DNA of 64,000 nucleotides from Lathyrus oleraceus (GCF_024323335.1 NC_066581.1:446735816-446799815), one strand, 5' to 3'. Counted from the stretch's first letter, positions 22,099 to 34,104 are shown. Numbers and translations are program-made. Notes: a model not told the origin generated them from the sequence alone.

Positions 22099-23580
22099 TC
22101 AACTGCGGAAAATTGGTTGCATAACTTTGGCTTTGGCACTGAATGGCCCTGGTTGAAATCCTAGACCTGCTCTATCCATGTTCTCGACGACTTCCACAAC
22201 ATGGCCCCACCTGTCAATACTACCAGCCTGAATAGCCTCTTGCGCATCTTTCAAAGAAGACATGGGTGCCCCAGTTTTCTTCATTTCATTAGAAATAGAT
22301 AAGGTTTGGAACAAAGTTCCAACCTCCTCCTCAACATCAACATACGTGAAATATGACAAATGGTTCACCAATAATGCCTTCTCTCCACCAACAATGACAA
22401 GCTTGTCATTCTTCACAAATTTTAGCTTCTGGTGTAGAGTAGACATCACAGCTCCAGCTTCATGGATCCATGGCCTTCCCAACAAGCAGTTGTAGGTCGG
22501 GTGGATATCTATCACTTGGAAAGTAATTTAGAAAACACTCAGACCTATCTTTACTGGAAGGTCCACTTCTCCAATGGCGGTCTTACGAGAATCGTCAAAC
22601 GCTTTGACAATTACGCCGCTATACCTCATCGAGGCGCCTTGATAAGAGAGTCTTGATAGAGTTGACTTTGGCAACACATTTAATGATGATCTTGTATCAA
22701 CCAACACATTGGACAAAGCGTCCTCCTTACAATTCATTGAAATATGCAATCCCAAATTATGATTTCTACCTTCCTCGGGAAGCTCTTCATCACGAAAACT
22801 CAAGTTGTTACAAGAAGTGATTTTGGCAACAATATGGTCAAACTGATCCACAATAACATCATGCTCAACATAATCCTGTTCTAACACTTTCTACAATTCT
22901 TCTCTGTGCGCTTCAGAATTCATTAGCAATGATAGCACAATGATCTTTGATGGAGTCTGGAGCAGCTGCTCTACAACATTGAATTCACTTTTTTTTATTA
23001 ACCTTAGCACCTCATCATCATCGTTAGTCTTCAATTTGCTGGACTCACCAGACTTACACATTGGAGTACTAACCGGGTTCACTACAGGAATCTCTACCTT
23101 CTTACCCACTTATACTTCTTCCACAATCTTTAGAAACACTAGACTAAACACACGACCACTACGGGTCACCTTCATAATATCTGCAATATTCAACACTGAA
23201 TCTGCAACTGGTAGAGGAATCTCTTGACCATTTTTAATCATAGTGGCATTGTACTAATATGGCATAGCTTTATCGGACGCATAAGGGAGAAGGCCCGGTA
23301 ACCGTATGACCAACGGTGATACCGATCTATTGATGTTATTGCTGCTACTACTATCAAATTGAATGACTACCCGCTCAGAGGTCTTGAACACCGGCATAAT
23401 GACATTCACATCATCTCCCATATCCCTCGACTGTTGAATCTGGATTACATTCTCATCCATCAACTTCTGGATATCTCTCTTGACCATCATACACCCATGA
23501 GGGTTCATGCTGCAAATAACACAACCATCATGGTCATGTTCACAGTCACTAATCAAACATAAAGTTTTATGTATCTCCAC
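22099..23580 (-). pseudogene. Gag C-terminus and aspartic protease (element B), broken
   Basis: One frame on the minus strand is interrupted by stops near 23254, 23110, 22891 and 22528. It runs from a gag end with CEHDHDGCVICSMNPHGCMMV, through a basic linker and LRLIKKSEFNVVEQLLQTPS, to the retroviral-type protease: LHISMNCKEDALSNVLVDTR, SSLNVLP, then YNCLLGRPWIHEAGAV. The protease would cleave the polyprotein. The active-site triad reads DTR instead of DTG, so even without the stops activity would be doubtful. The order matches element D (40334-41847), which supports Ogre-type identity. Confidence 0.75.
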
Positions 23581-25235
23581 CAGAGATCTTCGGATACGTC
23601 ATACATCAAAAACTCTAAAATTCCCTAGACAACCATCCACCATATTGACAAAAGCGTTACTATGAGTAGGAAATGGATTGGCTTTCACATTAGGCGATAT
23701 GTCCACGAAGGACACCATACCACTCTTCAGGAGCTTTTAAACTTCATATTTCAATGGATACCATTTCATTATATCGTGACCAGGGGCTCCCTGGTGAAAA
23801 GCACAATGAAGATCAGGCTTGAACCACCATGGTAGTGGCTCAGGGATTTGCAGAGGGTTTCTTGGCTGAATGAGATTTTTGAGGACGAATGACGAGTACA
23901 ATTCTGTGTATGTCATAGAAATAGGGCCAAAGGAGACCTTCTTCCTCTCAAAATTTTGTTAGTGATTATTGTTGTTGTTATTGTTTATTCTTTGTTGCAG
24001 TTGTTGTTGATGTTGTTGTTGATGTTTTGGAACTGATTGATTGTTGGGATTGTTGGAAAAAATCGGAATTACTAAAGAAACTTGGTGTTGATGTTGATGG
24101 GGTTGAGAACTTTTCTGACATGAGGCCTCCTCTCCCTCCCTATTGATACTGAATTAGCTTCTCATTCCTTCCTCTTAGAGAAACTACCACCATACTTCTT
24201 GCTAGCTGACGCCTCTTCTTTAGACAAACGTCCTTCATGAACTTCTTCTTCTAGCCTCATCCCCATATTTATCATTTCGGTAAAATCATTGGGGGCACTT
24301 GCAATCATACGTTCATAATAAAACGAGCTCAGTGTTTTAAAAAAAATCTTAGTCATGTCCTTCTCTTCAAGAGGCGGACTTATCTGAGCAACCAATTCTC
24401 TCCATCTCTAGGCATATGATTTAAATGTCTCCTTGTCCTTCTGAGACATCGACCTTAACTGATATCTATCAGGCTCCATATCCACGTTGTACGTATACTG
24501 CTTGACAAAGGCCTCACCCAAGTCATTGAAAGTACTGATGCTTGCACTATCCAGACCCATGTACCACCTTAAGGCAGCTCCAGTTCAATTGTCTTGGAAA
24601 TAGTGAATCAACAGTCGATCATTATCAGTTTGAGTAGACATTTTCCTGGCATACATAACAAGATGGCTTAGAGGGCAAGTATTCCCTTTGTAATTTTCAA
24701 AGTCTGGGACCTTGAATTTCACCGGGATCTTAACATTAGGGACTAAGTAGAGTTCAATAGCACTCTTCCCAAACAAATATTTCCCTCTCAGAGTTTTCAA
24801 TTCTTTGCGCAACTCAAACATCCGATCCTTCAGAAGACTTAGAGTGGTAGATACTATCCTCAACATGAGGAAGAGTGTAAACAACAGGAGGTGGCACTGA
24901 CATGACCGGGCTAGATGCCGATAGAGAAACAAAGGTGGGTGCATACCCTTATGGAACAAAATTTGGTCGCATTCCCCAAGGGAATCCAGCAGGCATAGCG
25001 GGAATGGGTTGACTAACAGCAGCAATAGGAACATTTGAAGAAGAATCTTAAAAATAACAGTCCTCTGAGGAGGAGGAGTTGCAGGAGATGGTGACGACTG
25101 ATTCTGGGCAGTAATGACAGACTCCATTATCACCATAGGTCTGGTTATCTCATCTTTGAGCTCTCTGTTCTCTTTCTCTAAGTACTCCAATCTCTTTGGT
25201 TGACTAGCACGAGTATTATAGCGGTGAGTCAGCTT
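23581..25235 (-). pseudogene. Gag of element B, broken
   Basis: The minus-strand frame begins at the SIRE insertion with THRYNTRASQPKRLEYLEKE (coiled-coil-prone). A frameshifted middle follows around 24830-25080. The gag core comes next: KTLRGKYLFGKSAIELYLVP, IPVKFKVPDFENYKG, then after a TAG near 24585 a segment with RWYMGLDSASIS and QISPPLEEKDMTKIF (24162-24395). Gag forms the cytoplasmic particle. Domain order equals that of gag of D but the sequence is clearly different. The 5' end of the frame continues across the SIRE insertion at 58421. Confidence 0.75.
25231..25235. repeat. Target-site duplication of SIRE-like element, left copy
   Basis: AGCTT; the partner is at 58421-58425. Removing the element and one copy restores a continuous gag reading of element B across the site. 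Confidence 0.9.
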
Positions 25236-26164
25236 TGAAATTCTGGTATCAGATATGAGATGTCGAAGGTAATGTCACGACACTAATATCTGAACAATAC
25301 AAACAGGATAAAAGATAAAGAACAGTAATGCACGAGACGCAAGCAATTATTAACCCAGTTCGGTGCAAACTCACCTACGTTTGGGGGCTACCAAGCCAGG
25401 AAGGAAATCCACTAAACAGAATCAGTTCAAAGACTCTCAGTAAACAACTTCAAGTTACAGTCTTTTCACCTAATCTCTACCCGTGTGACTTCTACCTAAG
25501 AACTCTTAGATATGAGATCCTACTCACTCCCCCTCAATCACAACAGTGATATAAAACAAGAATTACAATGAAAAGAAGACACTATTCAAAGACACATACT
25601 TGATCTTGCTTTAAAGCTTCAATCAAGTAAACACACACTCATGCTTTAAAGCTTAGAGTGGACAAATTACAACTCAAAAATCAGTCCAATTCAATCATCT
25701 ATGGATGAATGAATGGCTTACAATTCACACGACCACATAAGACTAAAACCCTTATTCTCTCTCAATATTTCGTTCGTTATTTCTTATAGAATCGTTTAGC
25801 TGGGCTTGGACATCATAAAGCCCTAAAACTATTTTCCATTCATATCTTCTCATGACAGCTGATTATATCTCATTGGAAAATAAGTCAATCTGGTTGTAAT
25901 TACTGATTGAGAGCGCGTTCAATCATCTCATCAATCATACATAGATTAGCATAAAAATTGCAATCACACAAAATACATAACATTCAGGTTGAATGTTCTA
26001 TATACAGATGTCATGACATCGAGTCTGACATCTCAGTAAAATCCTGCATATTCACATTTTAAACATCCTGCAGGTACAAGTTTTCTTATGTCAAGACAAC
26101 ACTTGTGAACCTTTGTGAACACTCTAGGTTTTACCAAAATTGCTGCCAACACATAGAACCAACA
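25236..26164 (-). repeat. SIRE-like 3' LTR
   Basis: Partner of 57462-58420. In the first 185 bp I count about eight differences. It lacks about 32 bp near 25785 that in the 5' LTR carry the TATA box, probably a deletion at a short 'tttct/ttat' microhomology. Confidence 0.9.
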
Positions 26165-26176
26165 AACTCCCCCTTT
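26165..26176 (-). other. Polypurine tract (SIRE-like)
   Basis: The minus strand reads AAAGGGGGAGTT next to the 3' LTR. Confidence 0.85.
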
Positions 26177-26869
26177 GGAAAATTTTGGCTAAAACATACA
26201 TCAGACCATTTGTTCACAAGAGTAAAATAAAAAACACATATCAGTAGTTTAGCAGCAGAAGTAATAAACCACACATTTACTAGCTATAATAACAACTAGT
26301 AAACACACATTAAACACATTTATGTGCTTCTTCTCCCCCTCAGTCTGTTCAACACAGACACCTCCTTCAACAACACCTGTAACATACATCACCCCCTCTG
26401 GCATCACCTTCAACATCACTTGTACTACACAGACATCTCCTTCAACAACACCTGTCATCTGTTTATAGCATAGCTACTTCATATCACACATTTATTGCAG
26501 CTCTCCTTTAGCTACTTCTCCCCCCTTTTTAGTCAAAATAGACCAAAGAGACCAATGAGACAAAATAAGTGTCTATTAGTCCAACAGAGAATGTCACATA
26601 GAATGTTAAAACATATTGTCAGATGTTACAGAACCACAAATATACACAACTATATAAGCTGAGATAAAAAGAATCCAGAGAAATCACAAAGAACCCAAGA
26701 AATTACATAAAGGCATCAAAATAAGACTTCCAAAAAAAACATCAAACATCAAGGCATCCAGAACAGCACATCATCATAATAAGGGAACAACCTTCACCAA
26801 CACTCAGTCAGAGGAGCTAGCATTTTCATCAACTTCAGACCCAGAACTGCCACTTGATTTATCTTGAGA
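26177..26869 (-). other. SIRE-like 3' untranslated region
   Basis: No credible frame. It contains a short internal duplication around 'acacagacacctccttcaac' (26350 and 26430) and runs of 'ctcccccttttt'. It lies between the env-like stop and the polypurine tract. Confidence 0.6.
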
Positions 26870-28609
26870 TTAAGACCTCTCACTAGAGGTGTGGGCTTCT
26901 GTTTCCTTGGCTTGACCAACATTATCTATATCTCCTTGCTCCAAGCTATTAATCAGAACCTCCAAAGCTTCTTTCCTAGCTTTAGCCACCCTTATCCCAG
27001 TCTCCAATTCCTTACAGGTCTCTTTCAGTTCAGCAATCAGACCATCTTGAGAGGCTGGCTTCTTCACAGCAGATGTCATGACAATGTCATTGACATGAAT
27101 GCCTTCAAATAATTTGTAATGAACTGACAGGGGAGGTTTTCTTCTACTAGGGATATCACTTGTGCTCAGAATTCCAGGTTGCTGGCTTAGGATTATCCCA
27201 CAAATTATTGAGGGAAAAGTTATGGGCAGCTTCACTACATTTGTAGAAGCATGTTTGACAATTTGTTCAAACATGAATCTACCATAATCAAAATTAAGCT
27301 TGGTTCCAATAGCAAATATGAGTCTTCCAAGAGCATTTGAGATTGTAGATATGTGATTTATTGGTACCCAGTTTGTTGACCCTATCTTGTGCAAGATAGC
27401 ATATTTCACAGTTAGTTTTCCAACAGAGAGATGTTTCTTGCTTGGCCACTCCTTGACCTGTCCAGCAGTTATTTCCCTACAGACCTCATTGTCTGTGGCC
27501 TCTAGTTCACCAGCACCTTCTGTTCCTCTTCCTAGGAACTTATTAATCACGGTTGGAGAAAACTTCACACACTTTCCTCTAACAAACACCTTACAAAACT
27601 CTTTGTTGTTCTTGTCAGCAATGTCCTCGGGGATGTTCACCACAAATTCTTTAACAAGACCTTCAAAACACTGAGATAACCCACTAACCGTTTTCATTAA
27701 TCCAGCAGACTTAATCAGGTCCATGACCTCCTTAACCTCCACAACATCCTTTCCCAGTTCTCTTTCCACAGCCACTCTCCTTTGGATTACAAATTTCTAC
27801 TTTGCTGCACCATCTTCAAGATGGAAGGAAATGTTATCCAAGTGTACAATAGCAACCTTTGCAGGGGATTTTCTAAGAGTTGACTTTTTGACAGGAGAGA
27901 TGTCAGGGACATCGTCTTCAATATCTTCCTCTGAATCAGAACTTTCTCTTACTTTTCTCTTCTTTACCTCCACTTTACTCCAAGACTTTGAAGGGCCTAC
28001 AGCAGTAGCCTTCTTACCAATTTTGGCTGTCATCATCTCAGCCACAGACCTACCCTTCCTGGTCTTCATCCTCTTAGAAACACTTGGCTTCAAGTGATGA
28101 AGCAAGCTATCATCTTCATCATCTGAGCTCTCATCTTCCAAGTCAATCACCTTCTTAGCAGAGTCATGCTTCTTAGACTGAGAAGCATCTACAGATTTCT
28201 TACTAGGCAAGGTTTTCCCTAAAGAGCATAATCCTTCAGCAGCTATATCTTTTTCAGACCTAGATGACTCATCATCTTTCTCATTTTGAGGTCCAACCTC
28301 AAGAGAGGGGTCCCTTCTCGATAGAGGAGTAGAAACTCCCTTTACTGAGTGTCCTTCATTAAGGATCCTCGTGACAAGATTTCTAATGACACGATCAGTA
28401 TGATGCATGTCATCCTTAGAGGTAGGGTTATCAAAACTGTTACCTTGAGTATGTCCTACAGTGGAGGATGGACCAGGAGCGTTGCCTGGGATGTCTGATA
28501 GGGGAGTCACTTCCAAAATGTCTTCATTAAGAAAATCCATAGAGGGTGTTCTAGCTTTGTGCGCAGGTTTGGTGTTTTTAGAACTAGAAGGTGAAGGATG
28601 TTGTGACAT
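26870..28609 (-). pseudogene. SIRE envelope-like ORF, one internal TAG
   Basis: One minus-strand frame from the ATG at 28609 to 26870 (about 579 codons) with a single in-frame TAG at 27797-27799. The N-terminal half (MSQHPSPSSSKNTKP...) is Ser/Lys/Asp/Glu-rich and low-complexity, with acidic runs such as DLEDESSDDEDD and basic KKRKVR. The C-terminal half has a folded-looking domain with FVRGKCVKFSPTVINKFLGR and WVPINHISTISNALGRLIFA, typical of the plant-transposon env-like family. It ends in a coiled-coil-prone tail (LIAELKETCKELETGIRVAK). I see no convincing signal peptide or membrane segment. The function is unknown; 'envelope-like' reflects position only. It is in the same frame as pol upstream. 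Confidence 0.8.
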
Positions 28610-28816
28610 CTTGTTGAGCTTGTGAAAGGATTTCTATTGCCCAAGCAGAGAAGGTCGATGAAGTTTGAGGAAGGTGGAAATGTTTGAGCTAAGGTTACGT
28701 GTGAAAATGATATAGATGGAAGGTCCAATACTAGGTAATGATTTACCATAAATGGGGCACTTTCTTTTAAGTGGGCAGACAATATTTTTATTACCTTTTC
28801 CACTCCAAATTAATTG
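28610..28816 (-). other. Pol to env-like linker, in frame
   Basis: After the pol stop the same minus-strand frame stays open for 60 codons (IWSGKGNKNIVCPL...), then meets a TAG at 28634-28636, then KSFHKLNK and the env-like ATG at 28609. The distance from the pol stop to the ATG is exactly 70 codons, so no frameshift is needed to fuse the two. Confidence 0.7.
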
Positions 28817-28819
28817 CTA
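28811..28819 (-). promoter_or_regulatory. Leaky-stop context UAG CAA UUA at the end of pol
   Basis: The pol stop on the minus strand is TAG followed by CAA TTA, which fits the CAR-YYA context known for readthrough in tobamoviruses and reported for the soybean SIRE1 pol/env junction. It would allow a small share of Pol-Env fusion protein. Confidence 0.75.
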
Positions 28820-29165
28820 TAAATTCTCATAGATACAAATCCCTAATTTCCCTCTTAGACATTCAAATTTATTAGCATCCAAAGCCTTTGTAAATATATC
28901 AGCTAATTGCATTTCAGTAGTAACATGCTCCAGGGCTATGATTTTCTCTTCCACTAGTTCTCTAATAAAATGATGACGAATATCAATGTGTTTTGTCCTG
29001 TTGTGTAGAATAGGATTCTTAGAAATATTTATAGCACTCAGGTTGTCACAGTACAATGTCATGACATCTTGCGTGACATTGTATTCAGTTAGCATCTGTT
29101 TCATCCAAACCAGTTGAGAACAACTACTTCCAGCTACTATGTATTCAGCTTCAGCAGTGGACAGG
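28817..29165 (-). pseudogene. C-terminal part of SIRE RNase H, after the Ogre insertion
   Basis: The minus-strand frame resumes at the Ogre TSD with STAEAEYIVAGSSCSQLVWM, then YCDNLSAINISKNPILHNRT, KHIDIRHHFIRE and ADIFTKALD, ending KLGICIYENL. This is the copia RNase H second half, with the catalytic Glu (AEAEY) and Asp (CDN). The first half is at 51718-51866. The open frame running past 29165 towards 29233 enters the Ogre LTR and is chimeric. Confidence 0.9.
29161..29165. repeat. Target-site duplication of Ogre D, left copy
   Basis: ACAGG, identical to 51713-51717. Both flanks read into the SIRE RNase H frame. Confidence 0.95.
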
Positions 29166-29208
29166 TGTCGCAACGCGAAAAACAACCGGCGGGAAAAAAA
29201 ACTATTTA

Positions 29209-29219
29209 CAGAGCCGCCA
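29209..29219 (-). other. PBS-like echo inside LTR D
   Basis: The minus strand reads TGGCGGCTCTG, one base from the true primer site start TGGCGACTCTG, about 45-55 bp inside the LTR end. The 5' LTR copy (46984-46994) has one further change. Confidence 0.5.
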
Positions 29220-29710
29220 CCGACGCTATTCATCCTATGACGGAAAGGAAGCGCAAGACTAACCTAAGAAAGGGAAAAGGAACGGTCTTACGACCAGAGA
29301 TTGCAAGGTACGAGAGTCGGTTACGCAAGGGGAAGGTATTAGCACCCCTCACGTCCGTCGTACTCGACGGGATCCACGCTCAAAAGAATAGGAAAAGCAT
29401 AGAATAAGGTTGCTAATAAACTGCTCAAAGAAATTGCACAAACTGGAATAATAAAACAGGTGAAAGAAGATGGAGGAAGTGGACTCGACAGGATGTCGCA
29501 TCCTGGGCCTACGTAGTTTGTCAAAAACAAACATCAGAGTCAATGTAGTTCGGGGAAATGGGAAACATGCTCGCTAGGACATCGCATCCTATGCCTACAT
29601 ATCTTCTCTATCCAGAGGAAGAATCAGAGCACTCGTAGCTTGGCTAACGCACGTCGAAACAAAACACCAAAAAGAGACGCTGAGACGTCAAAAGAAACAC
29701 TCAAAAGGAA

Positions 29711-29938
29711 ACAGAATGCCAATACATGGGCTTATATCCGACTCCAAACAAACAACACAAGCAAGGAAACAGAATGCCAATGCATGGACTTACATTCGAC
29801 TCCAAACAATAACAAACAAAAGGAAACAGAATGCCAATACATGGGCTTATATCCGACTCCAAACAAACAACACAAACAAGGAAACAGAATGCCAATACAT
29901 GGACTTACATCCAACTCCAAACAATAGCACACGCTAAC
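29711..29938 (-). repeat. 57-58-bp minisatellite in Ogre D 3' LTR, four units
   Basis: Units start 'acagaatgccaatacatgg' at 29711, 29769, 29826 and 29884; the last is partial. The same unit occurs twice in the 5' LTR (47486, 47544) and about four times inverted in LTR E. Confidence 0.9.
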
Positions 29939-32169
29939 CAGCGAACACCAAAGAAAAAGGTTATCAGATTGATAAACTAAAAGGGAGTCTGGAACTCGAG
30001 CCTAATAGTTGTCACACAAACACAAAGAGACGCTGAGACGTCAAAAGAAACAAAAAGGTTGAAAAAGAAAAAAAGGCGCCCGGAGAGATCTCGCTCGATC
30101 TCCTGCCTACGTATCTCATCTGGTATGAGAATTAGGGCGACGTAGTTCCCCTTAACAGGGGTACAACTCTCTCCTAACCAGAGACCAGGGAAACAACAAA
30201 CTAAAAGGGAGACTAAGACTCGAGCCTAATAGTTGTCATGCAATCCACAATCCCTAAGTTGAGGTCTCTAACAGAACCTAACTCACACAGGAAGCAAGTC
30301 AGCTCAAAAACATCAACATCAGTGAACAAGTATCACACACTATATCCACACAAGAGGCCCAAATAATGGGTAGGCAATAGTCAAGAGGGGTCATATCAAC
30401 CTCGACAAACAAGCCAAATTATAAGGGTAAACAGAAGCTCTTAACCACTAACATTGAGAGTTAGGGTGAGCAGATCAAAATGGTAATGAGGATGGGACCT
30501 CATGCTCTTAACCCTGGCCTGGGTGAGCTCAATGTCAAGGAAAGCGTGGGGATCCAGAAAGAGGGACCCTATTCCACTTGACTGACTCTATACAAAGATC
30601 TTGGGTACATGTTCTAGAGCATCAACACGTAGTGCGAGCATAAAGAAAGACTCAATGAATAACAGGGGATTGATTGCTAATCCCTTCTATATGTCAATTG
30701 CCTCTTCACTTAGGAGGACTTATCAAGTAACATGCCTCACTTGGAGTTTTTTGGCACAAATGTAAACAAACACAAACAGAGCCTCTTAAGGAGGACTTCA
30801 GCCAAAATGCCGGCCAAAAAGGTGACAGGACTTCCAGACTACATGGAGTAAGAAGGCTAGACTACCTCAATGGTGTATCAACCACAATCCAAAGCTTAAG
30901 CAGAAGCAAAGCTAGCAAGCAACTAATATACCTGTACAAAAGCTTAAACAGTTAATATCTCAATCAGAAAACCAACAGACAAACAGTGGAACTTTCCAAT
31001 ATGTACAACTCAATGAGCAATGCTCAAGCAATCAAGTGAACCTATGAGCATCAATTAGAATCCTACAAAACAATCAAAGGTTAGAATTCATATCATTTGT
31101 ATCTCACAAAGTGAGACCAAACCAATCATCAAGGCTAATGTCCAAACCTGAAACACAAAGCACAATTAGTTATGTACAAACACACTAGTGCAAAGACTAG
31201 GTCCAAAACCAAACCAAATGATCAAAACAGAAGTCAATCTTTTGCACAAAGCAAGTTCAAACATATCACAAGATGTCCTCAAAAGGACCAACATCAATTC
31301 ACAAGGCAAATGCATCAAATGATCAATGTAAGGCAAAGGCAACAAATGTACACCAAAAAGGACAACCAAATTAGAAAATCCAAATCAAAACAGAAATGCA
31401 TCCAATGGCTATGAAATATTTTATATGAATTCCACATGTCATGAACAAACAATGTGCAGAAAATCATATCCAGAAGAGTTCAAATGATAGGTGAACAAAA
31501 ATGCACAAATGCAATACCAAAAATGTGACACAAATTGTCACAACATATCTTCATGGGTCCAAAACAGTGATAGCATATGATAAAAATCCCAAACCAAAGC
31601 TCAAAAATCATATCACGTGTGAGGATCAAGCATGCAAAATTTCAGATCAATTGGATCAACACATAGCATTTCACAAAGCATTTATCATGACATATCAAAT
31701 TGGCAACATGTTCAAACAAAATATTCCAAATTAAAAATCCAGAATCAGACAATTCATGAAATAAATGCTATAAAAAACTAGAGGTCAAAACAAAAATGTG
31801 GAAAAAAAAATTGGGATCAATTTGGACATTTTTACTATTTTTTATGAGTTTTTAAAGTTGAAGAAAATAATGTGACATATTATGAAATAATAAAAGAAAT
31901 TGAAGTTTGAAAATAAATTTGAAAACGCATGAGCCAAGGATCGAACACACGCCAGGTGGGAGAAAACAAATGAGATTCAAAAACGCACAAGCTAGGACTC
32001 GAACTCACGCAACCAAGGTCCAAAACACTCATGAAACGCTGCGTTCCATTAAGTTGCGTGGCAGCCACATCACACGGTCAGTGCACACGCAGGCACGGTC
32101 AAACGAAGCCAGGCCAATGGAATAGCCAGACAGGCGTGCACGTGGATCCAACATGGACTAAACCCTAAC

Positions 32170-32235
32170 CACACCAGACGGCGCCGCCGGTCGTCTTCTC
32201 CGACCAACCAGGCGGCGGCGGCGCCGCCGTGCAAA
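32170..32235 (-). other. GC-rich block with CGGAGAAGA core in LTR D
   Basis: GGC/GCC runs surround a minus-strand GTCGGAGAAGACGACCGG. Related cores occur in LTR C (14165-14200) and LTR E (60685-60700), each about 550-650 bp after the TATA box. Confidence 0.55.
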
Positions 32236-32845
32236 AATGCAGAATCCGGCAAACTATATACCATTCGAAAGCTCTTTCCACATACATTCCAAATATCACA
32301 ATCACTAATCCTAATTCTTCCTACATTTTCTGGATCGAAGGCAAACATTTTTGCAACCAAAACTTTAATTCAACATAGCATGCGCAATATTCATCCATTT
32401 TCAAATCCAAACATATCAGCAAGCTTAGCAATGGAAGATCTACATGATTATGTACATAAAATTGCAAAAAGAGAGGACGAAAATTTCACCTACTTGAAAT
32501 GGCAGTGCATTATTCACGCGTATTCAAGCTTCCAAACTCTCCAGATCAACTTCCTGGACCTTGCTTCGAAGCTTTGTGCACAAAGAAACGCTTGAAAACT
32601 CCTAGATCTGATTCAATTCCAAGCTTCCATTAACATGTGATGCACTTGAATCTGCTTGAAAACCAGCTCAATTGTCCAATCCAATGGTTGAATTTTGCTT
32701 AATAGTGCATGATAATCAAGAATATGCAAAGAAATTGAAGAGTTATGTGAAGAAAAATGAAAATTGAAGAGAGAGAAAATTGGAGGGAAAATGGAAAATT
32801 CTAGATCTCAAATTCTGTTATGAGCAAAAACAGTTAGGGTTTGGC

Positions 32846-32855
32846 TTTTATATGG
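32846..32855 (-). promoter_or_regulatory. TATA box of Ogre D 3' LTR
   Basis: The minus strand reads CATATAAAAG; the same sequence is at 50453-50462 in the 5' LTR. Confidence 0.6.
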
Positions 32856-34104
32856 TGTGTTAATCACAATGCTAATCCACTTAGGCCTTGGTTAATCATG
32901 ATTAAGGAAATATGAAGCAAAGTGCAAATTTGCAAAAATGTGCTACATGGCCATGCAACACGTGAACAGTACATGCAATGGCTTCAAATTCACTTAAAAT
33001 CAGCCAATGGTCATGATGTAATGGTTAAATTGCTTGTAGCTTGAGCCAAATTTGAAATATGGGATTTCCCTCCAAAATGCACATGTGTGAACAAATGATC
33101 ATATGAGCTTCTTCCATGCATGGCAAGGCTTGATTTGAAAAGTATTGGTCATGAGGAGTATTTTGCAAAAAGAATGGACCAATTTGGAGTTTTGGATCAA
33201 AAGTTATGCCACTTTGAAATTCCATGTATACTTTGTGATCATTTGCCCATAACTTCCCAACCAATCATTAGATGATCATGAAATAGGCCTTTTTGGAAAG
33301 GGGGGAGAAATATCTTCAACTTTCATGTTCACCAAAAATCCATTTGAAGCTTCTTTGATGTTGATAAGTCAAGTTGAATGCGGACCAAAAACTTGCCATT
33401 TTTGGAAACTTGAAATTACAGGTCACTTTCCATTTTTGGAAATTTTTGCCATGACTTCAAAATCTTCAAGATAGATGTTTAGAATGACAAATGGACCTCT
33501 TTTGAACATTATTGAGGTGTCTCAACTCATTTCCCCACCTCATAGCCCTTAGTTGACTGCATAGTCGACTTTTTGGTCCTCAGATGACCTTGAAATGCCC
33601 TGATCAGCTTGAGCCTCTACCACTTGAGGAAATTGCTCAAAAATGAAACCCTAACTCATGTAAGCTTCTCAATATAACCATGTGATCTTCATCCCAAGAA
33701 AATACCTCATCTGCTTGAGAAACCCTAGCTGGAAGAATGACATTGATTAGGGTTGACCAAAGGTCAGAACCCTAATCCAAAGGAACTTGGGAATGCACTC
33801 TAAAACCCTTGATGATGATAAAACCATGATGATGGTAATGTATCCTTGTAGATAAAATAATGCTCAAGACCTTTGAAGGATCAGGAAACCCTAATTGAAG
33901 TGCAAGCCCTTAAATGGTTGATCATCAATTCATAGAGACCCTCAGGCTTGAATCATGTAACTTCCCATCTTCTTTAAAGACTTTGGAGGATGACCTTCTT
34001 ATTTCACACCTGATATGCAAAATGCAATGCCTAATTCTCTAAGATATGAAATGCAATGTGTTAAACTAGTCTCAAGAAAGGAGGGCAGATTTTGAGGTGT
34101 TATA

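Larger units (their letters stand above)
29166..34104 (-). repeat. Ogre D 3' LTR
   Basis: 4939 bp. On the minus strand it begins TATAACACCTC (TG mutated to TA) at 34104 and ends GTTGCGACA at 29166. It differs from the 5' LTR by two extra 57-58-bp minisatellite units and by a 50-bp segment near 30600-30655 ('ttgggtacatgttctagagc'...) absent from the 5' copy. A GC-rich island (32170-32235) sits in otherwise AT-rich DNA. The many short frames in it are not genes. Confidence 0.95.

Noticed and set aside
26870..28609. Captured host gene in the SIRE element
   Set aside because: Position after pol, shared frame and domain type fit the known env-like ORF of the SIRE lineage.
29640..29937. Overlapping frames with repeated NANTWAYIRLQT-like peptides
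   Set aside because: They are translations of the 57-58-bp minisatellite in several frames.
29711..29938. CRISPR-like array
   Set aside because: Units are contiguous without unique spacers and lie in a plant LTR.
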